Below the pieces are notes generated by a model, which searched no databases, had not been told where the DNA came from, and worked only from the letters and a program-made list of their open reading frames with translations. This document shows, one piece after another, positions 12,411 through 22,111 of a stretch of DNA of 64,000 nt (its first letter is position 1; each line of letters begins with the position of its first letter). This DNA comes from Actinomadura mexicana (GTDB lineage: Bacteria; Actinomycetota; Actinomycetes; Streptosporangiales; Streptosporangiaceae). The position numbers were made by a program, and so were the translations under genes. The DNA is taken from NCBI RefSeq assembly GCF_900188105.1, contig NZ_FZNP01000003.1, forward strand, positions 372,001 through 436,000, given 5' to 3'.

Positions 12411-12929
12411 AATACGAGCGAAGCGGCGGAGCAGCTGCGCGGCTGGTTCACCGGACGGCTCCCCGAGGAGTGGTTCGAGGGTGCGCCCGAAGTCGTCGTC
12501 GACCGCGAGGAGGTCGCGGTCCTCGGCGCGCTGCCCGTCCCGGCCGCCGCGGCCGAGGCGTCCGGCGCCGAGCGCGCGGGCGTCGTCGCCGGGCACGTGC
12601 AGCGCTTCCGCGACGAGACGCGCGACCGGCGGATCGCCATCGCCCGGGAGGCCGAGCAGCGCTTCGGGCGCAAGGTGTCCTGGGGTGTGGAGTGCGACGG
12701 CGAGCGGGAGATGTTCACCACCCTGTCGGTGCCGGTCATGACGCGGCTGCGGCAGCCCGAGCGCCGCGTCCTGGACACGCTCGTGGACGCCGGGGTCGCC
12801 CGCAGCCGCAGCGACGCGCTCGCCTGGTGCGTCCGGCTCGTCGGCAAGAACACCGACGAGTGGCTGTCGGAGCTGCGCAGCGCCCTCCAGCACGTCGAGC
12901 GCGCCCGCGCCGCCGGCCCGCAGGCCTGA
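12408..12929 (+). CDS. Conserved hypothetical protein with a ribbon-helix-helix-like C-terminus
   Basis: The 173-aa protein has no signal or membrane segment. The N-terminal half is acidic (residues ~1-65), followed by RFRDETRDRRIAIAREAEQRFGRKVSWGVECDGEREMFTTL. Residues ~115-145 (QPERRVLDTLVDAGVARSRSDALAWCVRLVG) have the helix-turn-helix spacing and the ARSRSDAL signature of MetJ/Arc-type regulators. The start ATG is leaderless and embedded in a TGTAAT-N4-ATTACA dyad, which fits an autoregulated DNA-binding protein. The exact family is not recognised. Confidence 0.8.
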   Translation: MNTSEAAEQLRGWFTGRLPEEWFEGAPEVVVDREEVAVLGALPVPAAAAEASGAERAGVVAGHVQRFRDETRDRRIAIAREAEQRFGRKVSWGVECDGEREMFTTLSVPVMTRLRQPERRVLDTLVDAGVARSRSDALAWCVRLVGKNTDEWLSELRSALQHVERARAAGPQA

Positions 12930-13067
12930 CCCGGCCGGCCCGCAGGTCAGCCGGGCGAGGCCGGGACAACCATTACCCGATCACGATGGTCACCGGGTGT
13001 GATCATGGTGGCGACCTCCCCTACTGTGCCTGGAGAGCGGGCCGGACGCGGGCGGGAGGTGCACGGG

Positions 13068-13625
13068 ATGCCGGGGCTGCGCTGCCTGGACGGATCCGAC
13101 CTCGCGGTGGTCCCGGTCGCCTCGCTCGACCGCGGCGGCACCCCGTTCGAGGTCACGCTCGAACTGTGGCGCGACGGCGACTCGTTCGGGGCGGTGGGGG
13201 AGCGGTGCGGCTACTTCCTGGCCGGTCTCGCCGCCCGGGTCGCCACCGCACGGGCCGACGGGTCCCCGCAGGCGGCGCGCTGGCCCGACCCCGCCGACCG
13301 CTTCCCCGATCCCGTCCCCGGCGACACCGCCCGCGAGCCCGAGCTGTTCGCGTTCCGGTACCGCGACCGCGGCGACGTGATGAGCACCGGCGAGCTGCGG
13401 TGCTCCCTGCGCACGTCCTCGATGTGGGTCGGCCGCCAGCAGTCCGCGGCGGGACGGTGGCGGGTCGCGCGGCGCGCCGTGGTCGAGGCGTGGGGGGCGA
13501 GCGGGCGCGGCGTCCGCGCCGTCCTCACGTCGGCCGAACTGGCGCGTTTTCTCGCCGACCTGCTCGCCGAGGCGGAGCGGGCCAGAGCAGGCCATCCACC
13601 CCGCCTGGCGCGCCCCGCGCGTTAG
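13068..13625 (+). CDS. Uncharacterised actinobacterial protein
   Basis: The 185-aa protein is started at the ATG at 13068 behind GGGAGG; a -10-like TACTGT at 13022 agrees with a short leader. It has no signal peptide or membrane segment. Visible blocks are TPFEVTLELWRDGDSFGAVGERCGYFLAG, ELFAFRYRDRGDVMSTGELRCSLRTSSMWVGRQ and a C-terminal helix (LTSAELARFLADLLAEAERARA). Codon use is like the neighbours. I do not recognise the family. Read-through of the ORF to 12999 is possible but adds only low-complexity sequence. Confidence 0.7.
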   Translation: MPGLRCLDGSDLAVVPVASLDRGGTPFEVTLELWRDGDSFGAVGERCGYFLAGLAARVATARADGSPQAARWPDPADRFPDPVPGDTAREPELFAFRYRDRGDVMSTGELRCSLRTSSMWVGRQQSAAGRWRVARRAVVEAWGASGRGVRAVLTSAELARFLADLLAEAERARAGHPPRLARPAR

Positions 13626-13717
13626 TCTGACGTCACGGGGACGGTGGGAGAAGTGTCGCCGCCGGGCCATAATTGAGCGACTTTCCGCCAGGGTCGGTCG
13701 CTCGAAGGGAAGCCCAT

Positions 13718-14605
13718 ATGGGGGTTCGGCGTACGGGAGAGCCGCGCACCAGGATGTCGCGCGGCGCGCGGAGGGACGGCGTGCGCCGGCGCCCCGCCGA
13801 GGGCGGGCGGCTGATCTCCGCCATCCGGCGAAGCGGCCCGTACGCGGCCGTCCGCGACGCCGTCTACCGGATGTACGAGCGGCGCGTCGAGGCCGAGCTG
13901 CCCACCGACGTCACCCCCCGGCACGTCGGCGTGATCCTGGACGGCAACCGGCGTTGGGCCAGGTCGATGGGGCTGGCCGACGTCAACTCCGGGCACCAGC
14001 GCGGCGCCCAGAAGATCTCCGAGCTGCTCCAGTGGAGCGCCGAGGCCGGGGTCGAGCACGTCACGCTGTGGCTGCTGTCGACCGACAACCTCAACCGTCC
14101 CGCCGACCAGCTGGAACCGCTGCTGGCGATCATCGAGAACACCGTCCGCAAGCTCGCCGACGACGGCTGGCACGTCAAGCCCGTCGGCGCCCTCGACCTG
14201 CTGCCCGATAAGACGGCCCGCGTCCTGAAAGATGCCGGAGAGGCCACATCGAGCGCACCCGGCCTGATTGTGAACGTCGCGGTTGGGTATGGAGGTAGAC
14301 GTGAGATCGCTGATGCGGTGCGCTCACTGCTCATCGAGCAGGCGAGTCGTGGCACCAGCATCGAGGAACTCGCCGAGATCCTCGACGTGGAGCACATCGC
14401 GGAGCATCTCTACACGCGCGGCCAGCCGGATCCGGACCTGGTCATCCGCACCTCGGGGGAGCAGCGTCTCTCCGGCTTCATGCTCTGGCAGAGCGCCCAC
14501 TCGGAGTTCTACTTCTGCGAAGTCCATTGGCCGGACTTCCGCAAGGTGGACTTCCTCCGGGCCATCCGCTCCTACGCCGCGCGGCACCGGCGCTACGGTA
14601 CCTGA
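13718..14605 (+). CDS. Z-isoprenyl diphosphate synthase (short-chain UppS-family)
   Basis: The 295-aa protein is started at the ATG at 13718 (GAAGGGA seven bases upstream). It has the cis-prenyltransferase signature HVGVILDGNRRWA (catalytic Asp75), GHQRGAQKISELLQW, VTLWLLSTDNLNRP, NVAVGYGGRREI and DLVIRTSGEQRLSGFMLWQSAHSEFYF. These enzymes condense isopentenyl diphosphate with an allylic primer. The extended basic N-terminus and the genomic position match the short-chain actinobacterial branch that makes Z-farnesyl diphosphate (from memory, Rv1086), rather than the main undecaprenyl synthase. Product length cannot be proved from sequence. Confidence 0.9.
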   Translation: MGVRRTGEPRTRMSRGARRDGVRRRPAEGGRLISAIRRSGPYAAVRDAVYRMYERRVEAELPTDVTPRHVGVILDGNRRWARSMGLADVNSGHQRGAQKISELLQWSAEAGVEHVTLWLLSTDNLNRPADQLEPLLAIIENTVRKLADDGWHVKPVGALDLLPDKTARVLKDAGEATSSAPGLIVNVAVGYGGRREIADAVRSLLIEQASRGTSIEELAEILDVEHIAEHLYTRGQPDPDLVIRTSGEQRLSGFMLWQSAHSEFYFCEVHWPDFRKVDFLRAIRSYAARHRRYGT

Positions 14606-14683
14606 CCGTCCTCCTCGGACCACCGCCCCTGCGCGGGCGGACCTGCGCGCCACCGGCAGTTCCCCCATATCCAGGGAGATCGA

Positions 14684-16096
14684 GTGGCCACAACCTCCGC
14701 GCGCCGTCCCGGCACGTCCGGGAACCCTTCCGGGATTTCCGTCCCGGAGACCTCTGGAGACCTCGGGGGCGCCGCCCCCGGCAGGGAACCGGACCGGCGC
14801 ACGTACGTCCTGGACACCAGCGTCCTGCTCGCCGATCCGGGGGCGATGACCCGGTTCGCCGAGCACGAGGTCGTACTCCCCATCGTCGTCATCTCCGAAC
14901 TGGAGGCCAAGCGGCACCACCCCGAGCTCGGCTACTTCGCCCGGCAGGCCCTGCGCACGCTGGACGACCTGCGCCTGCGGCACGGGCGGCTGGACGAGCC
15001 CGTCTCGGTCGAGGGGCCGCTCGGCGACCAGGGCGGAACGCTCCGCGTCGAGCTGAACCACGCCGACCCGAGCGTCCTGCCGGACGGGTTCCGGCTCGGC
15101 GACAACGACACCCGGATCCTGTCGGTGGCCGCGTGGCTGGCCCGCGAGGGCCGCGACGTCGTGCTGGTCTCCAAGGACCTGCCGATGCGGGTGAAGGCGT
15201 CCGCGGTGGGGCTCGCCGCCGAGGAGTACCGCGCCGAACTGGCCGTCGTGGAGTCCGGCTGGACCGGGATGCGCGAGCTGGAGGTGACCGCCGGAGCCGT
15301 CGAGGAGCTGTACGAGGCGGGGAGCGCGGACCTGGAGGAGGCGCGGGACCTGCCGTGCCACACGGGGCTGCGGCTGCTGTCGGAGCGCGGCTCGGCGCTC
15401 GGCCGTGTCCAGCCGGACAAGTCGGTGCGGCTGGTGCGCGGCGACCGCGAGGTGTTCGGGCTGCGCGGCCGGTCCGCGGAGCAGCGGATCGCGCTGGACC
15501 TGCTGATGGACGAGGACGTCGGCATCGTCTCGCTCGGCGGGCGGGCCGGCACCGGCAAGTCGGCGCTGGCCCTGTGCGCGGGGCTGGAGGCCGTGCTGGA
15601 GCGGCGGCGGCACCGCAAGGTCGTGGTGTTCCGCCCCCTGTACGCGGTCGGCGGCCAGGAGCTCGGGTACCTGCCGGGCTCGGAGAACGAGAAGATGTCG
15701 CCGTGGGCGCAGGCGGTCTACGACACCCTCTCGGCGGTGACGACGCCGGAGGTCGTCGACGAGGTGGTGGACCGTGACATGTTGGAGGTCCTGCCGCTCA
15801 CGCACATCCGGGGCCGGTCGCTGCACGACGCGTTCGTGATCGTGGACGAGGCGCAGTCGCTGGAGCGCGGCGTGCTGCTCACCGTCCTGTCGCGGATCGG
15901 CGCCGGGTCGCGGGTGGTGCTGACCCACGACGTGGCGCAGCGCGACAACCTGCGCGTCGGCAGGCACGACGGCGTCGCGGCCGTGGTGGAGCGCCTGAAG
16001 GGCCACCCGCTCTTCGCGCACGTGACGCTGACCAGGTCGGAGCGCTCGCCGATCGCGGCGCTCGTGACGGACATGCTCGGCGACGTCGGGGTCTGA
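14684..16096 (+). CDS. phoH2: PIN-PhoH ATPase (PhoH2)
   Basis: The 470-aa protein, from a GTG at 14684, fuses an N-terminal PIN ribonuclease domain to a PhoH P-loop ATPase. The PIN domain has [31 protein letters not shown] and [11 protein letters not shown] (conserved acidic residues for metal binding). The PhoH half has Walker [14 protein letters not shown], Walker [12 protein letters not shown], the R of [15 protein letters not shown] and ERSPIAALV. PhoH2 proteins are sequence-dependent RNA helicase/RNases, in mycobacteria linked to an antitoxin-like upstream ORF; no obvious small antitoxin ORF is seen in the 78 bp upstream here. Confidence 0.93.
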   Translation: MATTSARRPGTSGNPSGISVPETSGDLGGAAPGREPDRRTYVLDTSVLLADPGAMTRFAEHEVVLPIVVISELEAKRHHPELGYFARQALRTLDDLRLRHGRLDEPVSVEGPLGDQGGTLRVELNHADPSVLPDGFRLGDNDTRILSVAAWLAREGRDVVLVSKDLPMRVKASAVGLAAEEYRAELAVVESGWTGMRELEVTAGAVEELYEAGSADLEEARDLPCHTGLRLLSERGSALGRVQPDKSVRLVRGDREVFGLRGRSAEQRIALDLLMDEDVGIVSLGGRAGTGKSALALCAGLEAVLERRRHRKVVVFRPLYAVGGQELGYLPGSENEKMSPWAQAVYDTLSAVTTPEVVDEVVDRDMLEVLPLTHIRGRSLHDAFVIVDEAQSLERGVLLTVLSRIGAGSRVVLTHDVAQRDNLRVGRHDGVAAVVERLKGHPLFAHVTLTRSERSPIAALVTDMLGDVGV

Positions 16097-16106
16097 CCCG
16101 GACGAA

Positions 16107-16140
16107 GGACCCCGGCGGACCGTGACGGCCGCCGGGGTCC
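16107..16140 (+). terminator. Hairpin terminator after phoH2
   Basis: GGACCCCGGCGG (16107-16118) and CCGCCGGGGTCC (16129-16140) form a perfect 12-bp stem with a 10-nt loop, 10 bp after the phoH2 stop. No U-tract follows. Confidence 0.8.
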
Positions 16141-16530
16141 TCGTGTCTCAGAACGCCGGTTCTGATTCCTACGGTGTGTGATCGCTAAACCTCGCAGGGT
16201 AGGAATGTGGCGAAGGTCACACTTGCTGCGGCGTGGGGGGAGAACCGCAGGTCCATCCGGGTTTTCGGCACCCGCTCGGCCGGGTTGACAACCGGTCCAT
16301 CGGCCGCATTCATCTCGTTTCGGTTGCGAAGCAGCCCTCGGCCTGGGGCATTGTGTCTCCCCGTAAGCACCCCCAGTGCGGTGCCGGCCCGGAGCGCGCC
16401 CCCCTGACGCGCGCGACGTGCGGGGCGCCGTCCCGAGTCCGAGGCCGCCGGAGCAACGGCGGCAGGCCGGACCGGGGTGGAAACAGTTCGTACGCGTGTC
16501 CATGCGCGTGCGACCGTCGGAAGGACCGCC
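16141..16530 (+). other. 390-bp non-coding leader of a lytic transglycosylase gene, with complementary segments
   Basis: No convincing gene lies here. It holds a perfect 7-bp inverted repeat, TCAGAAC-N4-GTTCTGA (16148-16165). An 8-bp pair, ATTCCTAC (16165-16172) and GTAGGAAT (16199-16206), encloses GTGTGA (16176-16181), which is complementary to TCACAC (16217-16222) outside the loop, an H-type pseudoknot arrangement. A promoter-like TTGACA (16285-16290) with ATTCAT 17 bp further lies downstream. GGGGGAGAACCGCAGG at 16235 resembles one arm of a c-di-AMP riboswitch, but the other conserved arms are missing. Confidence 0.45.
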
Positions 16531-17505
16531 TTGTTCGGAGACCGTCCCGGGTCCCCTAGGCGAGACGAACGACAGAGCTCCGACCCCCGGCAGCCGCTGA
16601 CCGCCGCGGCCCCCGTCCCGGCGCAGTCGCCCGGCCCCTCCGCGGAGGGGCTCGAGGCGCCGCACGAGGACGACGTGCGCGTCGCCGGCACCGGCCCCCG
16701 CGCGGGCGTCCCCGCGGGGGACACGCTCGGACTCCAGGCCCTCCAGGAGCCGCTGCGCACCGGCGTCTCCACCGGCGGCCCCGGCGACGAGATCTCCTCC
16801 GGGCCGGGCGGACCCCGCCCGGCCGGCCGCAAGGGCGGTTCCGGCGGGCGCAACGGCGTGCGGATCGCGGTGGTCGCCGCGGGCGCCGCCGTCCTGCTCG
16901 GCGGCGGCGCGGTCGCCGCGTTCGCGCTGACCGGCGGCTCCGGCGACGAGGGCACGCAGACCGTCAAGCCCACCGAGCAGGTCGCCGACGCCGCCGCGCC
17001 GCCGAAGATCGACCCGAAGGTGCTGGAGCAGCAGCGCAAGAGGCTGGCGCTCGACCGGGCCTCCCGCGCGGCGCGCGAGGACGCCGGCAAGAAGGGCCCC
17101 TCCCTGCTTCCCAAGGGCAAGCCGATCCCGACCAAGACGCCGGAGAAGAAGAAGACCGGTGGCGGCAGCGGCGGCGGCCCGACGGGCGACCCGGTTCCGG
17201 CCGGCGAGGCGCAGGCGATCGCCAAGCGGCTGCTGCCGAGCTACGGCTTCAGCGGCAGCGGCCAGTTCGGCTGCCTGGTGAACCTGTGGAACAAGGAGAG
17301 CCACTGGAACGCCCACGCGGCCAACCCCTCCTCGGGCGCGTACGGCATTCCGCAGGCCCTGCCCGGCTCGAAGATGGCCAGCGCCGGACCCGACTGGCAG
17401 AACAACGCCACCACCCAGATCAAGTGGGGGCTCGGCTACATCAAGAACCGCTACGGCACGCCGTGCGGCGCGTGGTCGCACTCGCAGTCCGTCGGCTGGT
17501 ACTGA
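16531..17505 (+). CDS. Membrane-anchored transglycosylase-like (SLT-fold) protein
   Basis: The protein is 324 aa from a TTG at 16531 with GGAAGGA five bases upstream; a GTG at 16477 is the alternative. The N-terminus is a disordered Pro/Gly/Ala segment, then a membrane anchor (residues ~110-135, VRIAVVAAGAAVLLGGGAVAAFAL), a charged Lys-rich helical stretch and a Gly-rich linker. The C-terminal ~85 residues are the aggregation-promoting-factor-like lysozyme fold: GCLVNLWNKESHWNAHAANPSSGAYGIPQALPGSKM, with the catalytic Glu in NKESHWN, and WGLGYIKNRYGTPCGAW. It is probably an outward-facing peptidoglycan lytic enzyme. The long structured leader suggests RNA-level control. Confidence 0.85.
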   Translation: MFGDRPGSPRRDERQSSDPRQPLTAAAPVPAQSPGPSAEGLEAPHEDDVRVAGTGPRAGVPAGDTLGLQALQEPLRTGVSTGGPGDEISSGPGGPRPAGRKGGSGGRNGVRIAVVAAGAAVLLGGGAVAAFALTGGSGDEGTQTVKPTEQVADAAAPPKIDPKVLEQQRKRLALDRASRAAREDAGKKGPSLLPKGKPIPTKTPEKKKTGGGSGGGPTGDPVPAGEAQAIAKRLLPSYGFSGSGQFGCLVNLWNKESHWNAHAANPSSGAYGIPQALPGSKMASAGPDWQNNATTQIKWGLGYIKNRYGTPCGAWSHSQSVGWY

Positions 17506-17568
17506 CCTGTCCGGCGCGTCCCGGACGCCCTGCGCGGCGTCTGGGACGCGCGACGGGCACCGCCCGCC

Positions 17569-18969
17569 TCAGCGGCGGGCCGCGCCGGTCATCCGCAGCA
17601 CGTCCAGCGCCTCGTCCAGCTGCTCGACGGTCAGCCTTCCCTCCTCGACGTAGCCGCGCTCCAGCACGACCTCGCGGATCGTCCGGCGCTCCCGGAGCGC
17701 CTGCTTGGCGACCTTCGCGGCCTCCTCGTACCCGATGTAGCGGTTCAGCGGCGTCACGATCGCCGGTGAGGACTCGGCGTACTCGCGCATCCGCTCCTCG
17801 TCGGCCTCGACGCCGTCCACGCAGCGGTCGGCCAGCAGCCGGGACGCGTTCGCCAGCAGGGTGATCGACTCCAGCACGTTGCGGGCCAGCATCGGCAGCA
17901 TCACGTTCAGCTCGAAGCTGCCGGACGCGCCGCCGAACGCGACCGCCGCGTCGTTGCCGATGACCTGCGCGGCGACCTGCGCCACCGCCTCGGGGATCAC
18001 CGGGTTCACCTTCCCGGGCATGATCGACGAGCCCGGTTGCAGGTCGGGCAGCCGGATCTCGGCGAGCCCGGCGCGCGGCCCCGACCCCATCCAGCGCAGA
18101 TCGTTGGCGATCTTGTTGAGGCTCACCGCGACGGTGCGCAGCGCGCCGCTGGCCTCCACCAGGCCGTCCCGCGCGCCCTGCGCCTCGAAGTGGTCGCGGG
18201 CCTCGGTGAGCGGCAGCCCGGTGGCCCGCGCGATCTCCGCGATGACGCGGGCGGCGAAGCCCTCCGGGGTGTTGATGCCGGTGCCGACCGCCGTCCCGCC
18301 GAGCGGGAGCTCCGCCAGCCTCGGCAGGACCGCCTCCAGCCGCTCCGCGCCGAGCCGGGCCTGCGCGGCGTACCCGCCGAACTCCTGCCCGAGCGTCACG
18401 GGCGTCGCGTCCATCAGGTGGGTGCGGCCGGACTTGACGACGGTCGCGAACTCCTCGGCCTTGCGGGCCAGCGCGGCCTCCAGATGCCGCAGCGCGGGGA
18501 TCAGCTCGTGCACGACGGCCCCGGTCGCCGCGATGTGGATGGAGGACGGGAACACGTCGTTGGACGACTGGGAGGCGTTCACGTGGTCGTTGGGATGGAC
18601 GGGGCGGCCGAGCCGCTCCTGCGCCAGCGTCGCCACGACCTCGTTGGCGTTCATGTTGGACGACGTCCCCGAGCCGGTCTGGAACACGTCGATCGGGAAC
18701 TGGTCGTCCCACCGCCCGCCGGCGACCTCGCGGGCGGCCTCGGCGACGGCGGCGGCGATGTCCTCGTCGAGGACCCCAAGCTCGGCGTTGACGACCGCCG
18801 CGGCGGCCTTGATCTGGCCGAGCGCGGCGATGTGCGCGGCCTCCAGCGTCCGTCCCGAGATCGGGAAGTTCTCCACCGCGCGCTGCGTCTGGGCCCGCCA
18901 CTTGGCCGCGGCCGGCACCCGGACCTCGCCCATCGAGTCGTGCTCGACCCGGAACCCCTGCTCGCCCAT
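17569..18969 (-). CDS. fumC: Fumarate hydratase, class II
   Basis: FumC interconverts fumarate and malate without a metal cofactor. The 466-aa protein begins at the ATG at 18969, with GGGAGG seven bases upstream. It has the fumarase/aspartase signature [11 protein letters not shown], the substrate-binding [31 protein letters not shown] and [19 protein letters not shown]. Length is normal. It lies downstream of a membrane Ser/Thr kinase on the same strand, separated by only 86 bp, and a class I fumarase sits beyond the kinase. Confidence 0.96.
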   Translation of the reverse strand: MGEQGFRVEHDSMGEVRVPAAAKWRAQTQRAVENFPISGRTLEAAHIAALGQIKAAAAVVNAELGVLDEDIAAAVAEAAREVAGGRWDDQFPIDVFQTGSGTSSNMNANEVVATLAQERLGRPVHPNDHVNASQSSNDVFPSSIHIAATGAVVHELIPALRHLEAALARKAEEFATVVKSGRTHLMDATPVTLGQEFGGYAAQARLGAERLEAVLPRLAELPLGGTAVGTGINTPEGFAARVIAEIARATGLPLTEARDHFEAQGARDGLVEASGALRTVAVSLNKIANDLRWMGSGPRAGLAEIRLPDLQPGSSIMPGKVNPVIPEAVAQVAAQVIGNDAAVAFGGASGSFELNVMLPMLARNVLESITLLANASRLLADRCVDGVEADEERMREYAESSPAIVTPLNRYIGYEEAAKVAKQALRERRTIREVVLERGYVEEGRLTVEQLDEALDVLRMTGAARR

Positions 18970-19055
18970 GGAAACGCCTCCCACTCGACTTCGGCGGCCG
19001 CCGTCGTCCATGGCAGCCCGGTCGGTGGGTCACGCATTCCCGCGTGAGGCGCGGA

Positions 19056-20318
19056 TCACTCCTTGTTCAGCGTGTAGTTCTGCCGCTCGCCCGGCTTGCC
19101 CGCCGGCTTCTGCCGCCCGTTCACCCAGACGTCGCAGGCGGACGCGTCGTAGACGACCGCGTTGATGCGCGGCTGGTCGTACTGGCGCGCCTCGCCCATG
19201 TGCAGCGTCTCGTCGCTGAGCACGGTCATCGCGGCCCCCGGCACCGACACGAAGATCTTGCAGGAGTCGCTGCGGGCGCGGACGACCAGCGTGTTGGTCG
19301 CGGCGCCGGGCGGCGCGGCGGCCTGGGTGGCTCTGGCCGGGCCGGACGCGGTGGCGGTGGGGGAGGGGCCGGGGCTCTCCCGCATCATGCCGACGATGAG
19401 GGCGGTGGCGCCGATGCCGCAGGAGGCGACGGTCGCGCCGATGAGCCCGATCACGACCATCAGCCGGTAGCGGGGGGTGGGCGCGCGGCGCCCCGAGCGC
19501 GGGCCCGTCAAAGCCCGTTCGAGCCGGTCGACCGCGCGGGCGTGGCTGAGCCGCCGGGTCGGGTTCTTCTCCAGCAGCCCGGTGATGACGGGCGCGAGCG
19601 CGCCGGCGTTCTGCGGGGCGGGGGTCGACTCGTTGGCCAGCGCCGACAGCGTCGCCATGACGTTCTCGCGCTCGAACGGCGGGCGGCCCTCCAGCGCCGC
19701 GTACAGCGTCGCGCCGAGCGACCACAGGTCGGACCGCGGGGTGGCCTTCTCCCCGGCGGCGACCTCGGGGGCCACGTACGCGGGCGACCCCATGAAGTGG
19801 CCCGTCTTGGTGAGGCTCGCCGAACCCGAGGAGAAGGCGAGCCCGAAGTCGGTGAGGACGACGCGGTCGCCGTCCAGCAGCACGTTGCTCGGCTTCAGGT
19901 CGCGGTGCACGATCCCGGCCTTGTGCGCGGTGTTGAGGGCGTCCAGCAGGGCGCGGCCGATGTGCGCGACGCGCTCGGGCGGCAGCGGGCCCGAGCGCTC
20001 GATGAGCTGTTCGAGGCTGGGCGCCTCGATCATCTCCATCACGATCCAGGGACGGCCCTGCTCGATGACCACGTCGTAGACCTCGACGATGGAGTGCGTG
20101 CGCAGCTGCGCGGGCGCGCGCGCCTCCCGGAGGGTACGGCGGTAGAAGACCACCCGGTCGTCCTCGGCGAGGTTGTCGGGGACACGCAGTTCCTTGATCG
20201 CGACAGCGCGGTCGAGGAGCTCGTCGTGCCCTCTCCACACGGTGCCGTTGGCACCCTGACCTATCTCCGAGACCAGCCGGTAGCGCGTCGCTAGCACGAG
20301 GCGCTCTGACTGTGACAT
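19056..20318 (-). CDS. Membrane Ser/Thr protein kinase (PknB-like catalytic domain)
   Basis: The 420-aa protein has a complete Hanks-type kinase domain (residues ~12-265): glycine loop IGQGANGTVW, VAIKEL (catalytic Lys), HRDLKPSNVLL, LTDFGLAF and the SPAYVAPEV activation-loop end. An Arg-rich juxtamembrane segment leads to one helix (~RLMVVIGLIGATVASCGIGATALIVG). The outer part is a Pro/Ser/Thr linker and a ~75-residue beta domain (TNTLVVRARSDSCKIFVS...VWVNGRQKPAG) resembling RodZ-type DUF4115, with two cysteines that could pair. It is flanked by two fumarase genes, so metabolic signalling is possible but unproven. Confidence 0.94.
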   Translation of the reverse strand: MSQSERLVLATRYRLVSEIGQGANGTVWRGHDELLDRAVAIKELRVPDNLAEDDRVVFYRRTLREARAPAQLRTHSIVEVYDVVIEQGRPWIVMEMIEAPSLEQLIERSGPLPPERVAHIGRALLDALNTAHKAGIVHRDLKPSNVLLDGDRVVLTDFGLAFSSGSASLTKTGHFMGSPAYVAPEVAAGEKATPRSDLWSLGATLYAALEGRPPFERENVMATLSALANESTPAPQNAGALAPVITGLLEKNPTRRLSHARAVDRLERALTGPRSGRRAPTPRYRLMVVIGLIGATVASCGIGATALIVGMMRESPGPSPTATASGPARATQAAAPPGAATNTLVVRARSDSCKIFVSVPGAAMTVLSDETLHMGEARQYDQPRINAVVYDASACDVWVNGRQKPAGKPGERQNYTLNKE

Positions 20319-20412
20319 GGCGGAAAAGATACCGGAGTAGCCAGCCGGTCATCGGGGAGACTTCATCACCAACGCGAATTTTGGCCCAATACTGTGACCT
20401 ACCGCTAAGAAA

Positions 20413-20449
20413 CCCTCGGGGACCGCTTCGCGGCGGCCCCCGCCGAGGG
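20413..20449 (-). terminator. Hairpin downstream of the class I fumarase
   Basis: CCCTCGG (20413-20419) pairs with CCGAGGG (20443-20449), and the enclosed G- and C-rich runs extend the stem. It lies 21-57 bp beyond the fumarase stop on the minus strand and within the 150 bp upstream of the kinase start, so it may separate the two transcripts. Confidence 0.6.
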
Positions 20450-20469
20450 CCGCCGGGAGCTGCGGAAAG

Positions 20470-22110
20470 TCAGCGCCTGCCGATGCTGAGGACGGGCCCG
20501 GTGGTGTCGGCGAAGAAGTCCTCGCCCTTGTCGTCCACCACGACGAACGCCGGGAAGTCCTCGACCTCGATCTTCCAGACGGCCTCCATGCCGAGCTCCG
20601 GGTACTCCAGGACCTCGACCTTCTTGATGCAGTCCTGCGCGAGCCGCGCCGCCGGGCCGCCGATCGAGCCGAGGTAGAAGCCGCCGTGCTCCTTGCAGGC
20701 GTCGGTGACCTGCTTGGACCGGTTGCCCTTGGCCAGCATGACCAGGGAGCCGCCCGCGGCCTGGAACTGCTCGACGTAGGAGTCCATCCGGCCGGCGGTG
20801 GTCGGTCCGAACGAGCCCGACGCGTAGCCGTCGGGCGTCTTGGCCGGGCCCGCGTAGTAGACGGCGTGGTCGCGCAGGTACCGCGGCATCGGCTCGCCCG
20901 CGTCCAGCCGCTCCTTGATCTTGGCGTGCGCGATGTCGCGCGCCACGACGAGCGGGCCCGTCAGCGACAGCCGCGTCCTGACCGGGTACCGGGTCAGCTC
21001 GGCGCGGATCTCGGCCATCGGGCGGTTCAGGTCGATCGCGACGACGTCGTCGTCCAGGTGCTCGTCGGTGGTGTCGGGCAGGTACCGGGCGGGGTCGGTC
21101 TCCAGCCGCTCCAGGAACACGCCCTCCGCGGTGATCTTGGCGAGGGCCTGCCGGTCGGCGCTGCACGACACCGCGATCGCGACCGGGCAGGACGCGCCGT
21201 GCCGCGGCAGCCGGATCACCCGCACGTCGTGGCAGAAGTACTTGCCGCCGAACTGCGCCCCGATGCCGAGCCTCTGCGTCAGCTCGAACACCTGGAGCTC
21301 CAGCTCCAGGTCGCGGAACCCGTGCCCGAGCGGCGAGCCCTCGGCGGGCATCGCGTCCAGGTAGTGGGCGGAGGCGTACTTGGCGGTCTTCAGCGCGTAC
21401 TCGGCGGATGTGCCGCCCACGACGATCGCCAGGTGGTACGGCGGGCACGCGGCCGTGCCGAGCGAGCGGATCTTCTCCTCCAGGAAGGACATCATCCGCC
21501 TGGGGTTCAGGACGGCCTTGGTCTCCTGGTAGAGGAACGACTTGTTGGCGCTGCCGCCGCCCTTGGCCATGAACAGGAACTTGTAGGCGTCGCCGGGCGT
21601 CGCGTACAGCTCGATCTGCGCGGGCAGGTTGGAGCCGGTGTTCTTCTCGTCCCACATCGTCACCGGCGCCATCTGCGAGTAGCGCAGGTTCAGCTTCGTG
21701 TAGGCGTCGTACACCCCGCGCGAGATGTGCCTCTCGTCGTCGCCGTCCGTCAGGACGTGCTGGCCGCGCTTGCCCATGACGATCGCGGTGCCGGTGTCCT
21801 GGCACATCGGCAGGACGCCGCCGGACGCGATGCCCGCGTTCTTCAGCAGGTCCAGTGCGACGAACCGGTCGTTCGGGGACGCCTCGGGGTCGTCCAGGAT
21901 CCGGCGGAGCTGCGCTAGGTGCGCCGGGCGCAGCAGGTGGGCGATGTCGCGCATGGCGGTCTCGGTGAGCAGCCGCAGAGCCTCCGGCTCGACCTGCAGG
22001 AACGTCCGCCCGTTCGCTTCGAACGTCGAGACCCCGGCGGAGGTGAGGAGCCGGTAGTCGGTCTCGTCCGGGCCGAGCGGAAGCAGGTCGGTGTAGGAGA
22101 ACTCAGGCAT
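20470..22110 (-). CDS. fumA: Fumarate hydratase, class I (4Fe-4S)
   Basis: The protein is 546 aa from the ATG at 22110. N-terminal alpha-domain motifs include [18 protein letters not shown] (first cluster Cys), [39 protein letters not shown] (second Cys) and AIAVSCSAD (third Cys). The C-terminal beta domain has [15 protein letters not shown] and [14 protein letters not shown]. Three cysteines binding a labile [4Fe-4S] cluster define this oxygen-sensitive class. The start lies one base beyond the stop of an EamA transporter gene, so translation is probably coupled. Having both classes within 3 kb is unusual and would secure malate formation under oxidative or iron stress. Confidence 0.95.
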   Translation of the reverse strand: MPEFSYTDLLPLGPDETDYRLLTSAGVSTFEANGRTFLQVEPEALRLLTETAMRDIAHLLRPAHLAQLRRILDDPEASPNDRFVALDLLKNAGIASGGVLPMCQDTGTAIVMGKRGQHVLTDGDDERHISRGVYDAYTKLNLRYSQMAPVTMWDEKNTGSNLPAQIELYATPGDAYKFLFMAKGGGSANKSFLYQETKAVLNPRRMMSFLEEKIRSLGTAACPPYHLAIVVGGTSAEYALKTAKYASAHYLDAMPAEGSPLGHGFRDLELELQVFELTQRLGIGAQFGGKYFCHDVRVIRLPRHGASCPVAIAVSCSADRQALAKITAEGVFLERLETDPARYLPDTTDEHLDDDVVAIDLNRPMAEIRAELTRYPVRTRLSLTGPLVVARDIAHAKIKERLDAGEPMPRYLRDHAVYYAGPAKTPDGYASGSFGPTTAGRMDSYVEQFQAAGGSLVMLAKGNRSKQVTDACKEHGGFYLGSIGGPAARLAQDCIKKVEVLEYPELGMEAVWKIEVEDFPAFVVVDDKGEDFFADTTGPVLSIGRR

Positions 22111-22111
22111 C

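Noticed and set aside
16180..16300. c-di-AMP riboswitch before the transglycosylase gene
   Set aside because: Only isolated fragments (GGGGGAGAACCG, CTAAACCTCGCAGG) occur and in the wrong order; GGGGTGAATC and GTCAGCTAACC blocks are absent.
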